From: BPGX01 sp037447455
GTDB lineage: Bacteria; Bacteroidota; Bacteroidia; B-17B0; Aurantibacillaceae
Direction: 5' to 3'
DNA: 64,000 nucleotides
Assembly: GCA_037447455.1 (NCBI GenBank)
Contig: JBBIGQ010000008.1
Location: 1 to 64,000, forward strand
Below are positions 18,343 through 27,236 of the stretch, in pieces. Positions within the stretch are counted from its first letter, which is position 1; each line of letters begins with the position of its first letter. The position numbers and the translations under genes are program-made. Under the pieces are notes generated by a model. That model did not search any database, was not told the origin of the DNA, and saw nothing but the letters and a program-made list of their open reading frames with translations.

Positions 18343-18756
18343 TTAGTTTTTGGAAGAGGTATCAGCACTGATTTTATGGCACTTACTTTTAGCAGGATTG
18401 TATTTGACAAAAAAATTCAACCACGTAATTCTTGATGCTCTGAAAGTCATGGGTGATAAAATTAAAATAGAAAGAAAGAAAAAAATAAGATAATGCAGCA
18501 ATTCAGCATGAATGAAATAAGTGTTGATGGTAAAAGTAACAATGAACCACCCTGCCATCCAGGCATAACTTACATACATAGCGCCATAATAGAATCCTGT
18601 TTCTCTTTCAAAAATTTCTCCACAGCAAGGGCATTCTGTATGCATTTCATCAAAATGCTTTAAATTGTAAGGATTGTTGTATTTGAACACATTCCCTTTA
18701 TGACAACGCGGGCACTTGTTGCTAAAAGATGAATACAAGGTTTCAATAATTTTCAT
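18343..18756 (-). CDS. DUF983 membrane protein with two zinc-type CxxC motifs
   Basis: At 137 residues, an N-terminal rubredoxin/zinc-ribbon-like part carries C15-P-R-C18 and C42-P-C-C45, followed by two hydrophobic segments (about 62-80 and 85-105). It matches the DUF983 family, whose function is not established. A TATATTTG -7 box upstream suggests its own promoter, separate from the efflux operon that precedes it on the same strand by 90 nt. It ends convergently with the sugar transferase, 40 nt away. Confidence 0.85.
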   Translation of the reverse strand: MKIIETLYSSFSNKCPRCHKGNVFKYNNPYNLKHFDEMHTECPCCGEIFERETGFYYGAMYVSYAWMAGWFIVTFTINTYFIHAELLHYLIFFFLSILILSPMTFRASRITWLNFFVKYNPAKSKCHKISADTSSKN

Positions 18757-18775
18757 AAAGGTATTTTTTCTGTTG

Positions 18776-18783
18776 CAAATATA
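18776..18783 (-). promoter_or_regulatory. -7 element for the DUF983 gene
   Basis: The minus strand reads TATATTTG, matching TAnnTTTG, 19 nt before the start at 18756. Confidence 0.5.
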
Positions 18784-18846
18784 AACCAGAATTCTTCTGC
18801 TTAATTGTAATTAAAGTTCCTTTTAAAGTGAAGATAGTTTAAAAAA

Positions 18847-21800
18847 TCAATGGTCTACTTGACTAAAATCCAGGGTTACTTTTTTTATCCTTAAAATAAG
18901 TTGAAGAAGAGCGATTAAGAAAGGAACATATTTTAATCCTTTTGGCAAATTAAAATAATTTAAAATAATATCGGATTTTCTTTTTATTCTTTCGGAAATC
19001 AGAAACATACAAGGTACCAGAATTAAGGTTAAAAATGTTCCAAATATCAAGCCAAAAATCATTGTCCAACTTAAAGGTCCCCAGAAAACGTTATTGTCTC
19101 CACCAAAGTAAATGTGTGGCTCAAACGATTCAAATAATCCCAGGAAGTTGATATTTAAACCGACTGCTAATGGAATAAGCCCGAGAATAGCGGCTGTTGC
19201 TGTAAGTAGAACAGGAGTCATTCTCACAAAGCCGGCCTGATAGGAAGCAATCATTAATGATTTGCCTTCTTTCAGAGATTGTTCTGCAAATTCTATCAAC
19301 AGAATACCATTTCGGACAACAATTCCGGCCAGTGCAAAAATTCCAACGCCTGTCATGACGATACTCATTGGTATTTTAAATATACCAAATCCTAAGAGCA
19401 CACCAATAATACTTAAAATAATTTCCGATAAAATAATGACGGTTTTACCAATAGAATTAAACTGTATGATGAGTACCAACAGAATTAAACCTACAGACGC
19501 CATTAAAGCATTACTCAGAAAACCCACTGTTTCGGCTTGTTCTTCCTGTTCACCGCCTACTTTAATACTTACAGTTTGAGGTGGCTGAATGGTTTTAATG
19601 ACTTCTTTAATTTGTCCCACGATGTCATTAGGATTAAATCCTTGTTTTACATCTGATGATAGTGTAATAATTCTTGTTTTGTTTTTGTGTTTAATACCGC
19701 CATAGGTATTGACATATTTTACGTCCGCAAAGGCAGACAGTGGTAAACTTCTCAAAATACCGCCCATATTCATGTCTCTAAATGTTATTTTCAAGTTTTT
19801 AATAGCATCTATGTTTTTTCTTTGTTCAGGTAAATAGCGAATTTGAATGGGGTATTCATCTTCTACATCTTTGAATTTTGAATATCGGTCAATTCCATAA
19901 ACGGCTTTGCGTATTTCCAATGCTAATTGTGCCGTTGATATGCCTTCTTTATTGGCTTTTTCTCTGTCAATTTCTAACCAGATTTCCGGTTTATTATCAA
20001 TGAAATCACTTTTTAGTTCAACAATTCCAGGATTTTTCAGATTATCAATTTTTGTTTTTACAAGCTCTGCATAATATTTTATTTCATTAAAATCATCGCC
20101 TTGAATTTCAATTACAATGGGTTTGGGTAAAGGGGGGCCCATTTGTTCTTTTGAAACTACGATGCGGGCATTGGGGATATTCCATTTGATATTTTGCAAT
20201 TGATTTAAATAATCAGAGGTGCTTACCCCGTTGCGTTTTCCATATTCAACAAAATTGATACTAATTTTTGCTTTATTAGGATAGGTATTTTGATCGTCGT
20301 CTCTTGGGTCTGTAACAGCAATGGCTACATTGGTGATGACGGATTTTACGACGGGGTTATTCTTACCTAAAATAGAATCTACTTTGCCCGTTACTTGTGC
20401 GGCTACTTTATCGGTATATTCTGCTGCAGTACCTTCTGGTAATTCAATATAAACATATACATTGTTAGGGTCACCACTTGGGAAAAAGAGCACGGGTGGT
20501 TTTCGTAATGCAAAAAATACTATACTAAAAATAAAAAGAAGTACTGTATACCAAAGCATTTTTGTAGGTCTCTGTAAGGCCCAGTGTAGCATTTTACCAT
20601 ACGCATTTTTAATCGTTGGCCATATATTTTCCTGCCATTTGGCAATAATTTTGTACAGCCATAAACGATGAAGCATTAAAAATAAGGCCATTGTTAATAC
20701 GATATTGCCTAATGCTTTATTGCCGGAGGCGTATGAAAAAATAATAACTAATAAATAAATTAAAAGTTGCAGCCAGCCGTTTCGGTTGATTTTACCATAG
20801 TTTTTTACTTCCTCATGATGGGGCTTCATAAAGTCCACTGCAAAAACCGGATTGATAACATAGGCAACAAATAAGGAAGCAAACAATGAAATGATAAGAG
20901 TAATGGGCAGAAATATCATGAATTTTCCAATGACTCCTTTCCAGAAAGCAAGAGGTACAAAAGGCGCAATGGTAGTGAGTGTTCCGCTTAATACGGGTAG
21001 AAAAACTTCGCCGACGGCTTTTTTGGCGGCTGTTACAATCGGAACTTTTCCATTATCAAAAATACGGTGCGTATTTTCTATGACTACAATAGCGTCATCC
21101 ACTACAATGCCTAATGCTAATAAAAATGCAAATAGTACAATCATGTTCATACTATAGCCCAATGATGGCATTATCAAAAAGGCAATAAACATGGAAAGGG
21201 GTACGGATAACGCTACAAATAAAGCGTTGGTTACTCCCATGAAAAACATTAAAATAAAAGTTACCAGTAAAAAACCAATGACAATAGTATTGATTAAATC
21301 TTCTAAAGAAATTTTAGTATGCTCCGATTGGTCGCCTGTGATGACAAGGTCTATATCTTTGGAAAATTCAGTTTTTTTAAGTTTATCAATGAGTTGGTAG
21401 ATTTTTTCTGATGCTGCAATTAGGTTTTCTCCCGGTCTTTTGATGACTTGAAGTGTGATAACATTTTTTGTGTTCATTTTGGCGTAGCTTTCCATTTCAG
21501 CAATAGTGTCACGGATGTTGGCAATGTCTTTTAAATACATTTTAGCCCCGCTTTGTGAAGTGATGAGAATATTTTTTATATCGTCCATGGTTTTAAACTC
21601 TTTCTTGATGTTGATGGTTCTTTTTTGAGTTCCTACTGGTACATTGCCGGCTGAAATAGTGATGTTTTCTGACTGAATGGCTCTTTCTATATCTCCAACA
21701 GATAAATTAGCCGCTTGTAATTTATACATATCTAAGTTAATCTGAATTTCTCTTTCTGGTGCGCCTACCATTCTCACTTCGGTAATTTCTTTCATACTTT

Positions 21801-22317
21801 CAATTTCATCTTTTAATCGGTCGGCGTATTTTTTTAGATGGATTAACTCCATTGGTCCGGCAAGATTGATGAACATAATGGGAATATCAGAAAAAGCAAT
21901 TTCTTTGACATAGGGCTCTTTGGTAAGATCTGCCGGCAAGTCCGGACGCGCTTCATCTACTTTGTCTTTTACGTCTTGTCTTGCCTTTTCTGGTTTTATA
22001 TCGGAGTTAAATTCTACAACTATTAAAGAAACATCTTGTAATGATGTGCTGGTAATTTTTTTAATTCCCGGAATAGATTTTAATTTTTTTTCAAGTGGTT
22101 TGGTGATAGTGTTTTCAATGTTTTCAGGAGAATTACCACCGTATATTGTTGTAATGATGTATTTTGGTAAAACGATGTCTGGAAAACTTTCTTTTGGTAA
22201 AGAAATATAAGTCATTATTCCGGCAATGGTGATGAAAACAGTAAATATGTAAATGGCTATACGATTATCAATAGCCCACGAACTTAATTTGAATTCTTTA
22301 AAAGTATTAGATGACAT
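18847..22317 (-). CDS. RND efflux pump inner-membrane permease
   Basis: At 1156 residues it is slightly longer than AcrB (about 1050) owing to an extra soluble and hydrophobic insertion near residues 500-560 and a C-terminal extension. It has the duplicated RND architecture: membrane segment, large periplasmic loop, and a block of membrane segments with the proton-relay motif LGIVVDDAIVVIENTH, then the same repeated in the second half. It uses the proton gradient to expel drugs or other small molecules (HAE-type; metal specificity cannot be excluded). It is the last gene of the operon tetR-outer membrane channel-adaptor-permease, 23 nt after the adaptor. Confidence 0.93.
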   Translation of the reverse strand: MSSNTFKEFKLSSWAIDNRIAIYIFTVFITIAGIMTYISLPKESFPDIVLPKYIITTIYGGNSPENIENTITKPLEKKLKSIPGIKKITSTSLQDVSLIVVEFNSDIKPEKARQDVKDKVDEARPDLPADLTKEPYVKEIAFSDIPIMFINLAGPMELIHLKKYADRLKDEIESMKEITEVRMVGAPEREIQINLDMYKLQAANLSVGDIERAIQSENITISAGNVPVGTQKRTINIKKEFKTMDDIKNILITSQSGAKMYLKDIANIRDTIAEMESYAKMNTKNVITLQVIKRPGENLIAASEKIYQLIDKLKKTEFSKDIDLVITGDQSEHTKISLEDLINTIVIGFLLVTFILMFFMGVTNALFVALSVPLSMFIAFLIMPSLGYSMNMIVLFAFLLALGIVVDDAIVVIENTHRIFDNGKVPIVTAAKKAVGEVFLPVLSGTLTTIAPFVPLAFWKGVIGKFMIFLPITLIISLFASLFVAYVINPVFAVDFMKPHHEEVKNYGKINRNGWLQLLIYLLVIIFSYASGNKALGNIVLTMALFLMLHRLWLYKIIAKWQENIWPTIKNAYGKMLHWALQRPTKMLWYTVLLFIFSIVFFALRKPPVLFFPSGDPNNVYVYIELPEGTAAEYTDKVAAQVTGKVDSILGKNNPVVKSVITNVAIAVTDPRDDDQNTYPNKAKISINFVEYGKRNGVSTSDYLNQLQNIKWNIPNARIVVSKEQMGPPLPKPIVIEIQGDDFNEIKYYAELVKTKIDNLKNPGIVELKSDFIDNKPEIWLEIDREKANKEGISTAQLALEIRKAVYGIDRYSKFKDVEDEYPIQIRYLPEQRKNIDAIKNLKITFRDMNMGGILRSLPLSAFADVKYVNTYGGIKHKNKTRIITLSSDVKQGFNPNDIVGQIKEVIKTIQPPQTVSIKVGGEQEEQAETVGFLSNALMASVGLILLVLIIQFNSIGKTVIILSEIILSIIGVLLGFGIFKIPMSIVMTGVGIFALAGIVVRNGILLIEFAEQSLKEGKSLMIASYQAGFVRMTPVLLTATAAILGLIPLAVGLNINFLGLFESFEPHIYFGGDNNVFWGPLSWTMIFGLIFGTFLTLILVPCMFLISERIKRKSDIILNYFNLPKGLKYVPFLIALLQLILRIKKVTLDFSQVDH

Positions 22318-22340
22318 AAATCAGATGTTTTAATGAAACA

Positions 22341-23447
22341 TTAAAGAATAGAATTGTTTTGAATAATAACAGGTGTGCCTTCCTTCAGAGAAACGGTTGT
22401 TTTGATGAGTAAATCATTGGGTTTAAGCCCTGAAGTAATTTCTGCTTGGTCTTTTGATAATTTTCCTATTCCGATGACTACTTTTTTTACCTTATTGTTT
22501 TCAACGATGTAAACGAATTTACTACCATCTGTATCTGTTTGGATATAATTGATAGGAACGGATACTACTGGTTGTGCAGAGGTATAATTGTTTATTTCTA
22601 AGATGGCTACCTGATTAGGGTGTAATTTTGAGTTGTTTCCTAAATATATTTCAATGTTAAATGTTCTTGTAATAGGATTGATGGTTCTGGAAACGTAGGT
22701 AATCTTTGAATAAAGAGTGTCCTGAATATCGGGCAGAATTATTTTGACTTTATCATTTGAATGAATTTGTCCGATATAATTTTCCGGAATATCGGCTTTG
22801 GCTTTCAGATGATTGAAATTAATAATTCGGATGGCCGGCATACCGGGAGCTACCATCTGACCTACTTTAATATCAACGGCATCAACGGTTCCATCAATAG
22901 GGGATATAATTTTGGTCATACGCAATTGCTCTTGAAGCGATGTTAAAGTTTTTTCCAGATTTTCTTTTTGAGATTTAATCTGAAGATATTGCACTTCTGT
23001 TCCGATTTTTTGTTCCCAGAGTTTTTTTTGTTTTTCATACAATTCATTTACAAAATCCAGATTGCTTTGCAGCGCTTGTATGGATTGTTGAAGTGTTCGT
23101 GCGTCTGTTTCTGCTAAAATTTGTCCGGCTTTGACATTATCGCCTGCGTGTACATAAATTTTTGTGATTGTACCGGGCATTTCAGAAGAAAGAGATATAT
23201 TATCGTCCGCGTCAATTTTTCCCTGGAAGCTAAGATACGATTGAAATATCCCGGCATTGAGTTTTTCAACTGAAATTAAAATGGGCTGAATGCTGTCTTT
23301 GCGTAAAGATTGAATTTTCGTTTGAATTTCTGAAAGTTGTTTTTGAAGTGCAGCTTCTTGTTTTAAGAGAGTAGCAAGATCTTCTGTTTGTTGGGATTGA
23401 CATCCTGCCAATAGAACGATTGAAAGAAGAGAAATTTGTTTTTTCAT
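22341..23447 (-). CDS. RND efflux periplasmic adaptor (membrane fusion) lipoprotein
   Basis: This 368-residue protein has a lipoprotein signal with Cys16 (LLAGC), a long helical hairpin (about 25-60 and 110-180), a biotinyl-lipoyl-like domain split around it (IVGTV-type: GTITKIYVHAGDNVKAGQIL and IDGTVDAVDIKVGQMV), a beta-barrel, and a membrane-proximal domain. Adaptors of this type link the inner-membrane RND pump to the outer-membrane channel. The gene order, with the channel upstream and the permease downstream at 18-23 nt spacing, supports one tripartite complex. Confidence 0.93.
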   Translation of the reverse strand: MKKQISLLSIVLLAGCQSQQTEDLATLLKQEAALQKQLSEIQTKIQSLRKDSIQPILISVEKLNAGIFQSYLSFQGKIDADDNISLSSEMPGTITKIYVHAGDNVKAGQILAETDARTLQQSIQALQSNLDFVNELYEKQKKLWEQKIGTEVQYLQIKSQKENLEKTLTSLQEQLRMTKIISPIDGTVDAVDIKVGQMVAPGMPAIRIINFNHLKAKADIPENYIGQIHSNDKVKIILPDIQDTLYSKITYVSRTINPITRTFNIEIYLGNNSKLHPNQVAILEINNYTSAQPVVSVPINYIQTDTDGSKFVYIVENNKVKKVVIGIGKLSKDQAEITSGLKPNDLLIKTTVSLKEGTPVIIQNNSIL

Positions 23448-23465
23448 AATTGATACAATTAAAAG

Positions 23466-24809
23466 TTATTGGATATTGCCTAATGCTTTATCCAGATCTG
23501 TTTTTGCTGTGAGTGCATCGTAGAGTGCTGTGATATAGTTGGTTTGTGCTTCTTTAAGTGAAGTTTCAGCATTTACTACTTCTAAGTTACTTCCTACGCC
23601 GGAATCGTATTTTTTTATAGCAGTGTCAAACACAGATTGGGCGAGTTGAAGGTTGTTTTCCTGTGTTTTAAGGGAAGCCAGTGCATTTTGATAATTAGTT
23701 AATGCGGATTGATATTCTATTTGTACAGATTGTTTGATTTGCTCTAAGGAGTAATGAGCTTTTAATACATTGTATTTGGCTTGTTGTATTCTGAAATATC
23801 TTTGACCGGATGTAAATAAATTCCAGTTGAAGGTAACCCCGATGAGTCCGATATTAAACCATAGTTTATCTTTTGAGAAATCAAAAACATTAAACTCAGT
23901 ACGTTGAGCATTTTTTGAATAAGAGCCGTAGGCTACAATGGATGGTAAAAATTGCATTTTATAGCGGTTTAAGTCAATTTCGTTTAATTTTTTTTGTTGA
24001 TTGAAAATTTGGTATTCTATTCTTTTTTCGGGAGGGAATTGCAATTCTTTTAGTTCGGTTATTTTATCCTTAAATGAAGCGATAGAGTCCGTTAGAATGA
24101 TAGAATCTGTCAGTGGATAGTTCATCTGATATTTCAATAATGTGTGTGCCAGTCCAATAAGTCGCAGAAATTTTTCCTGTTCGGTTAATAAATTATTGTA
24201 GGCAATCTGAATTCGATCCAAATCTATTTTTTCTACAAATCCGTTTTGATACAAGCTTTTAGTGTCGTTCAGGAGTTTTTCTAATTTATGTATGTTGGCT
24301 TGTATGATTTGAAATCGTTCTTTGGCTACCAGTGCATTGAAATAGGCCTTGGTAACTTGTACGTGTGTTTCAATTTTTGTACGCTGTACGTTTTTTTGAG
24401 TGAGTTCAATAAGTCCCTTTGAGGCCTGAAGGGCTGATATGTAGTCCGAACTAAAAATGATTTGAGAAAAAGAAATGCCGGCGGTTGCGTTATATTGTGT
24501 ACCGAAACGAACTGGTATGTAAGTACCCGGAGGGGCGCCAAAAAATTGTCCGGGAAGTAAAGAGGTCGGTAATTCTAAATAATCTTTTAAGTCAAAGGAA
24601 GCAGAAACCTGTGGTAAGCCGATACCAGTGTATTCCCAATTTCTGGCTTTTGCAACTTTTAAGTCCATTTCTGATGCGAGGTAATTGTTGTTGTGGGTGA
24701 AAGCAAAGTCAATGGCTTCCTTTAAGGAGAAGGTTTTGGGGGTGGTTTGTGCGGATAAATTTTCTGATAAGAAAACGAAGGAAATTAAAATTGTTTTTAG
24801 AGTTTTCAT
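23466..24809 (-). CDS. TolC-family outer-membrane efflux channel
   Basis: At 447 residues it has a signal peptide (MKTLKTILISFVFLSENLSAQ region) and two OEP repeats rich in long helices (for example NSLDLAQ-like LKEAIDFAFTHNNNYLASEM and VVNAETSLKEAQTNYITALYD). The protein should trimerise into an outer-membrane barrel with a periplasmic tunnel. The open frame extends to 24836, but the ATG at 24809 begins directly at the signal peptide and lies 13 nt after the tetR stop, so it is preferred. It belongs to the RND operon. Confidence 0.92.
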   Translation of the reverse strand: MKTLKTILISFVFLSENLSAQTTPKTFSLKEAIDFAFTHNNNYLASEMDLKVAKARNWEYTGIGLPQVSASFDLKDYLELPTSLLPGQFFGAPPGTYIPVRFGTQYNATAGISFSQIIFSSDYISALQASKGLIELTQKNVQRTKIETHVQVTKAYFNALVAKERFQIIQANIHKLEKLLNDTKSLYQNGFVEKIDLDRIQIAYNNLLTEQEKFLRLIGLAHTLLKYQMNYPLTDSIILTDSIASFKDKITELKELQFPPEKRIEYQIFNQQKKLNEIDLNRYKMQFLPSIVAYGSYSKNAQRTEFNVFDFSKDKLWFNIGLIGVTFNWNLFTSGQRYFRIQQAKYNVLKAHYSLEQIKQSVQIEYQSALTNYQNALASLKTQENNLQLAQSVFDTAIKKYDSGVGSNLEVVNAETSLKEAQTNYITALYDALTAKTDLDKALGNIQ

Positions 24810-24822
24810 AGATGTAAAAAAA

Positions 24823-25425
24823 TTAATGTCGTTCAAATTGTTGAATAATTTTTATGCCTTTTTCGGTAGCAATACCGTATAAGAAATGTTTAGTAAGTTG
24901 GTTTTGCAGTTCATTAAAGCTTAGATTAAATTTTTGTAAAATATCTGTTTCAAAGAGTAAATTGATTTGTAGAAGTCGTAAATAAGCAATCAGTTGAATA
25001 TTAATGTCCTTACGAATAAGTCCTTGTCTTTGACCTTTTTCAAGTCCTTTGATAATTGTTTGCATAATAAAAGACGATTTAAACTCTTCCAGATATTTCC
25101 ACACTTTGGGATAATACGTTTTTAGGTCTTCAAATACAACAGGATGGATGTGGTTCATCATCTCTGATGAACATTGAACAATGTTCATTGTTTCTTCAAT
25201 AATATTATCGGATTTTTCAATGAGTTTTTGAATTTCCTCTTTATGGTGGGCGAGATGGGCTTTTACTAGTTCAAATACAATGGTATCTTTATTTTCAAAA
25301 TTCTCGTAAATGGTTTTTTTGGAGATTTTGAGTTTGGAAGCAATATCATCAAGGGTAACGGATTTAATGCCTTTTCTGAAAAAGAGTTCTTGTGCGGCAG
25401 AGAGTATGTTGTGTTTTACTGTCAT
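24823..25425 (-). CDS. TetR/AcrR-family transcriptional regulator
   Basis: At 200 residues an N-terminal helix-turn-helix domain (about 8-55; VTLDDIASKLKISKKTIYENF) is followed by a helical ligand-binding and dimerisation domain. It heads the efflux operon, so it is probably a local repressor released by a pump substrate (family knowledge plus context). The ATG at 25425 is chosen because an upstream extension to 25497 would run through the promoter and a perfect inverted repeat. That repeat lies between the -33 and -7 boxes of its own promoter and is a good operator candidate. Confidence 0.92.
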   Translation of the reverse strand: MTVKHNILSAAQELFFRKGIKSVTLDDIASKLKISKKTIYENFENKDTIVFELVKAHLAHHKEEIQKLIEKSDNIIEETMNIVQCSSEMMNHIHPVVFEDLKTYYPKVWKYLEEFKSSFIMQTIIKGLEKGQRQGLIRKDINIQLIAYLRLLQINLLFETDILQKFNLSFNELQNQLTKHFLYGIATEKGIKIIQQFERH

Positions 25426-25434
25426 ATTCGGGCG

Positions 25435-25465
25435 CAAAACTATGGAAACTTTTTTCGTTTTACAA
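25435..25465 (-). promoter_or_regulatory. Promoter of the tetR-efflux operon
   Basis: On the minus strand CTTG (25465-25462) and TAGTTTTG (25442-25435) are 19 nt apart. TAGTTTTG matches the -7 consensus exactly. The -7 box ends 9 nt before the TetR start codon. Confidence 0.6.
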
Positions 25466-25471
25466 GTTTCC
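25444..25471. promoter_or_regulatory. Candidate TetR operator (inverted repeat)
   Basis: GGAAACTT, 12 nt, AAGTTTCC: perfect 8-bp arms spanning 28 bp and overlapping the spacer and -33 region of the tetR promoter. Binding here would block RNA polymerase. Assignment to this TetR protein is inferred from position. Confidence 0.55.
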
Positions 25472-25499
25472 TCCGAGAATTTAATGATATTTAACAATT

Positions 25500-26008
25500 T
25501 TAATGTGACATTCTGCTTGGAATTCTGGGAATGATAGTGTCTTTACGAAGACAGGGATGTTTATCCGGACAGTAATAATAGATGAATTTGGGAACTAATC
25601 GATATTTTTTTTTGGAATATATTTTGATTGTAAAATCAGGGCTTGAATAGAGGGTTTGCAGGCAATTTTGGTCATAAAAATTTTTTGGAAAATCAGATGG
25701 ATATTTTTTATAGAATTTCCACGGGTAATACAAATAAAAAGTTCCTTTTTTGTAGGGTATTTGGAGTTTTCCGTTTGCGTCGGTGGTGATAGTGTCAATT
25801 GTTTTGTTCGGATATTGGATGATCCACTTTGTATTTGAGTATTTGATAAAGGGAAGTAGTTGGTTGTATCTGTATTTTTGATTCCACCGCACTTTGTTTT
25901 TTTATAGTGGAGTGTAATGGTAAATTGAGCCCCAATAGGTGTAGAAAAAAAAAGTAGAAGAGTAAATTTAAAGATTTTAAAAGATAAATTGAATTTGTTT
26001 GTTTTCAT
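25500..26008 (-). pseudogene. Small secreted carboxypeptidase-regulatory-like protein broken by an 8-bp tandem duplication
   Basis: From the ATG at 26008 a signal peptide (MKTNKFNLSFKIF...GAQ) leads into a mature part with KCGGIKNTDTTNYFPLSNT, after which the frame is lost. The remainder continues in another frame as WIIQYPNKTIDTITTDANG and GTFYLYYPWKF, a typical Bacteroidota beta-sandwich with a TDxxG turn. The switch falls exactly at a tandem 8-mer (GTATTTGA twice on the plus strand, 25831-25846). Removing one copy restores an uninterrupted 166-residue protein with SNTKWIIQYPN at the junction. The gene overlaps the end of birA by 32 nt. The intact product would be a small secreted protein of unknown role. 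Confidence 0.85.
25831..25846. repeat. 8-bp perfect tandem duplication
   Basis: GTATTTGA occurs twice in direct succession. The insertion shifts the reading frame of the minus-strand gene by two bases and is the sole cause of its disruption. Confidence 0.95.
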
Positions 26009-26723
26009 ATTGAAGTATTTCATTATTGGAGGTTTTTACGGTTATTTTTCCATCGTCTGAAAGGGCAATAATTTTTCCTTTAAATATAGTTTTTTTTTCT
26101 TTGTATAGAAAATCACTTTGCCAGCCATATAGAAATTTTAAATAGTGATGATTGATGGTATTTAATTGTTGTAATTCAAGTAAATGGAAATAATTGGAAA
26201 TAATTTTTTCAAGGGATGTTATTAGTAGGGCAATGGGGTAGATTTGAGAAGTAATAAGTGATAGAGATGTAGCGGTTTTATTAAAACGAGCAAAATCTGT
26301 TTGGTTGACGTTGAGTCCGATGCCGATGATTGTTTTTAGGATGTGTTTTTTTTCAATGTTGTTTTCGATTAAAATACCTGCTATTTTTTTATATTCTTTA
26401 TTGAGTAAAATAAGCAGGTCATTGGGCCATTTTATTTTAATGAGATGTTCCTCAACGGCGTGTTGTTTTAATAATTCTACTATTAAAAGGGTTGTCCATC
26501 TACTGATGTATGTATTGAAACGGACGGGGAAATACAGTGGTAAAACGATAGAACACAATAAATTTTTTGAGGGCTGGCTGTACCATACATTGTGTTGTTG
26601 GCCTCTGCCCTTAGTTTGATAGTCGGTGTAAATGATGGTAGGCGTTTTAAGTTCTGCGAGATGTTGTTTGGCATAATTATTAGTACTGTCTATTGATGCG
26701 AGATGAATTTTTTCAAAATGCAT
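25977..26723 (-). CDS. birA: Biotin-[acetyl-CoA-carboxylase] ligase
   Basis: At 248 residues it consists of the catalytic BPL/LplA domain and a short C-terminal domain, with no N-terminal helix-turn-helix; it is therefore a class I ligase that should not act as a repressor. Visible motifs are the biotinyl-AMP loop K38-G-R-G-Q-Q (QTKGRGQQHNVW), K98-W-P-N-D102 (IKWPNDLL) and GIGLNVNQ. It activates biotin with ATP and attaches it to biotin carboxyl carrier protein. A TATTTTTG -7 box and a 10-bp palindrome lie just upstream. Confidence 0.94.
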   Translation of the reverse strand: MHFEKIHLASIDSTNNYAKQHLAELKTPTIIYTDYQTKGRGQQHNVWYSQPSKNLLCSIVLPLYFPVRFNTYISRWTTLLIVELLKQHAVEEHLIKIKWPNDLLILLNKEYKKIAGILIENNIEKKHILKTIIGIGLNVNQTDFARFNKTATSLSLITSQIYPIALLITSLEKIISNYFHLLELQQLNTINHHYLKFLYGWQSDFLYKEKKTIFKGKIIALSDDGKITVKTSNNEILQYENKQIQFIF

Positions 26724-26726
26724 ATG

Positions 26727-26743
26727 GTAACGTTACAAAAATA
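26727..26743 (-). promoter_or_regulatory. birA -7 element with adjacent palindrome
   Basis: The minus strand reads TATTTTTG (26743-26736), overlapping by its last base the perfect palindrome GTAACGTTAC (26736-26727), which ends 3 nt before the start codon. The -7 box sits in the T tract of the terminator immediately upstream. The palindrome could bind a regulator or be chance. Confidence 0.5.
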
Positions 26744-26776
26744 AAAAAGCAAGGGTTAATTATCCCCTGCTTTTTT
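26743..26776 (-). terminator. Rho-independent terminator after siaC
   Basis: On the minus strand, a stem AAAAAAGCAGGGG / CCCTTGCTTTTTT (one mismatch) with an 8-nt loop is followed by more T. It lies 37 nt after the siaC stop codon. Confidence 0.8.
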
Positions 26777-26813
26777 TGGACTTAGTAGTGAAAAGAGTGT
26801 ATTGGATGTCTGT

Positions 26814-27197
26814 TTATTCTTCTACTTCTACCATTTTAAATGGAATGCCTACAATGGTTTGATAATCTTGTCCTGCCTCCATCATGTCTTCGTCATCTTT
26901 TTCGTAGAGCCATGTAACATCGACCTGGGCACCATTTTTGTTCAGTTCCTGAAGTTTTTTAAATATGTCTAAAATGCATTTGGAAGAGCTGGTATTAAAG
27001 TATTCCAGTTGAACTGATATGGTGATTTTGTCTTTTGTTTTTTCAGCAATCCATGTGTCTAATGCATTCAGTACGGGTGTGTAAAACTGCACAGAATTTT
27101 CAGGAATAGAACGTCCTTTGATGATGATGGTTTTGCTTTGAGTATCAAGCTTTAAATAAGGAGTTTTGGGTGTAGCTTCAACTGTGATTTTTTCCAT
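26814..27197 (-). CDS. siaC: SiaC-family regulatory phosphoprotein (DUF1987)
   Basis: At 127 residues it matches the SiaC family: TPKTPYLKLDTQ near the start and the phospho-acceptor region LEYFNTSSSKCILDIF. Candidate acceptor residues are T69-S70-S71. In Pseudomonas aeruginosa SiaC is phosphorylated by the kinase SiaB and dephosphorylated by SiaA, and the unphosphorylated form activates a diguanylate cyclase. The SiaB homologue lies 39 nt upstream. No diguanylate cyclase is adjacent, so the downstream target here is unknown. Confidence 0.88.
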   Translation of the reverse strand: MEKITVEATPKTPYLKLDTQSKTIIIKGRSIPENSVQFYTPVLNALDTWIAEKTKDKITISVQLEYFNTSSSKCILDIFKKLQELNKNGAQVDVTWLYEKDDEDMMEAGQDYQTIVGIPFKMVEVEE

Positions 27198-27236
27198 AGT
27201 GGTTTATTTATGATGGTTAAGAATGAGATTTTTTTG

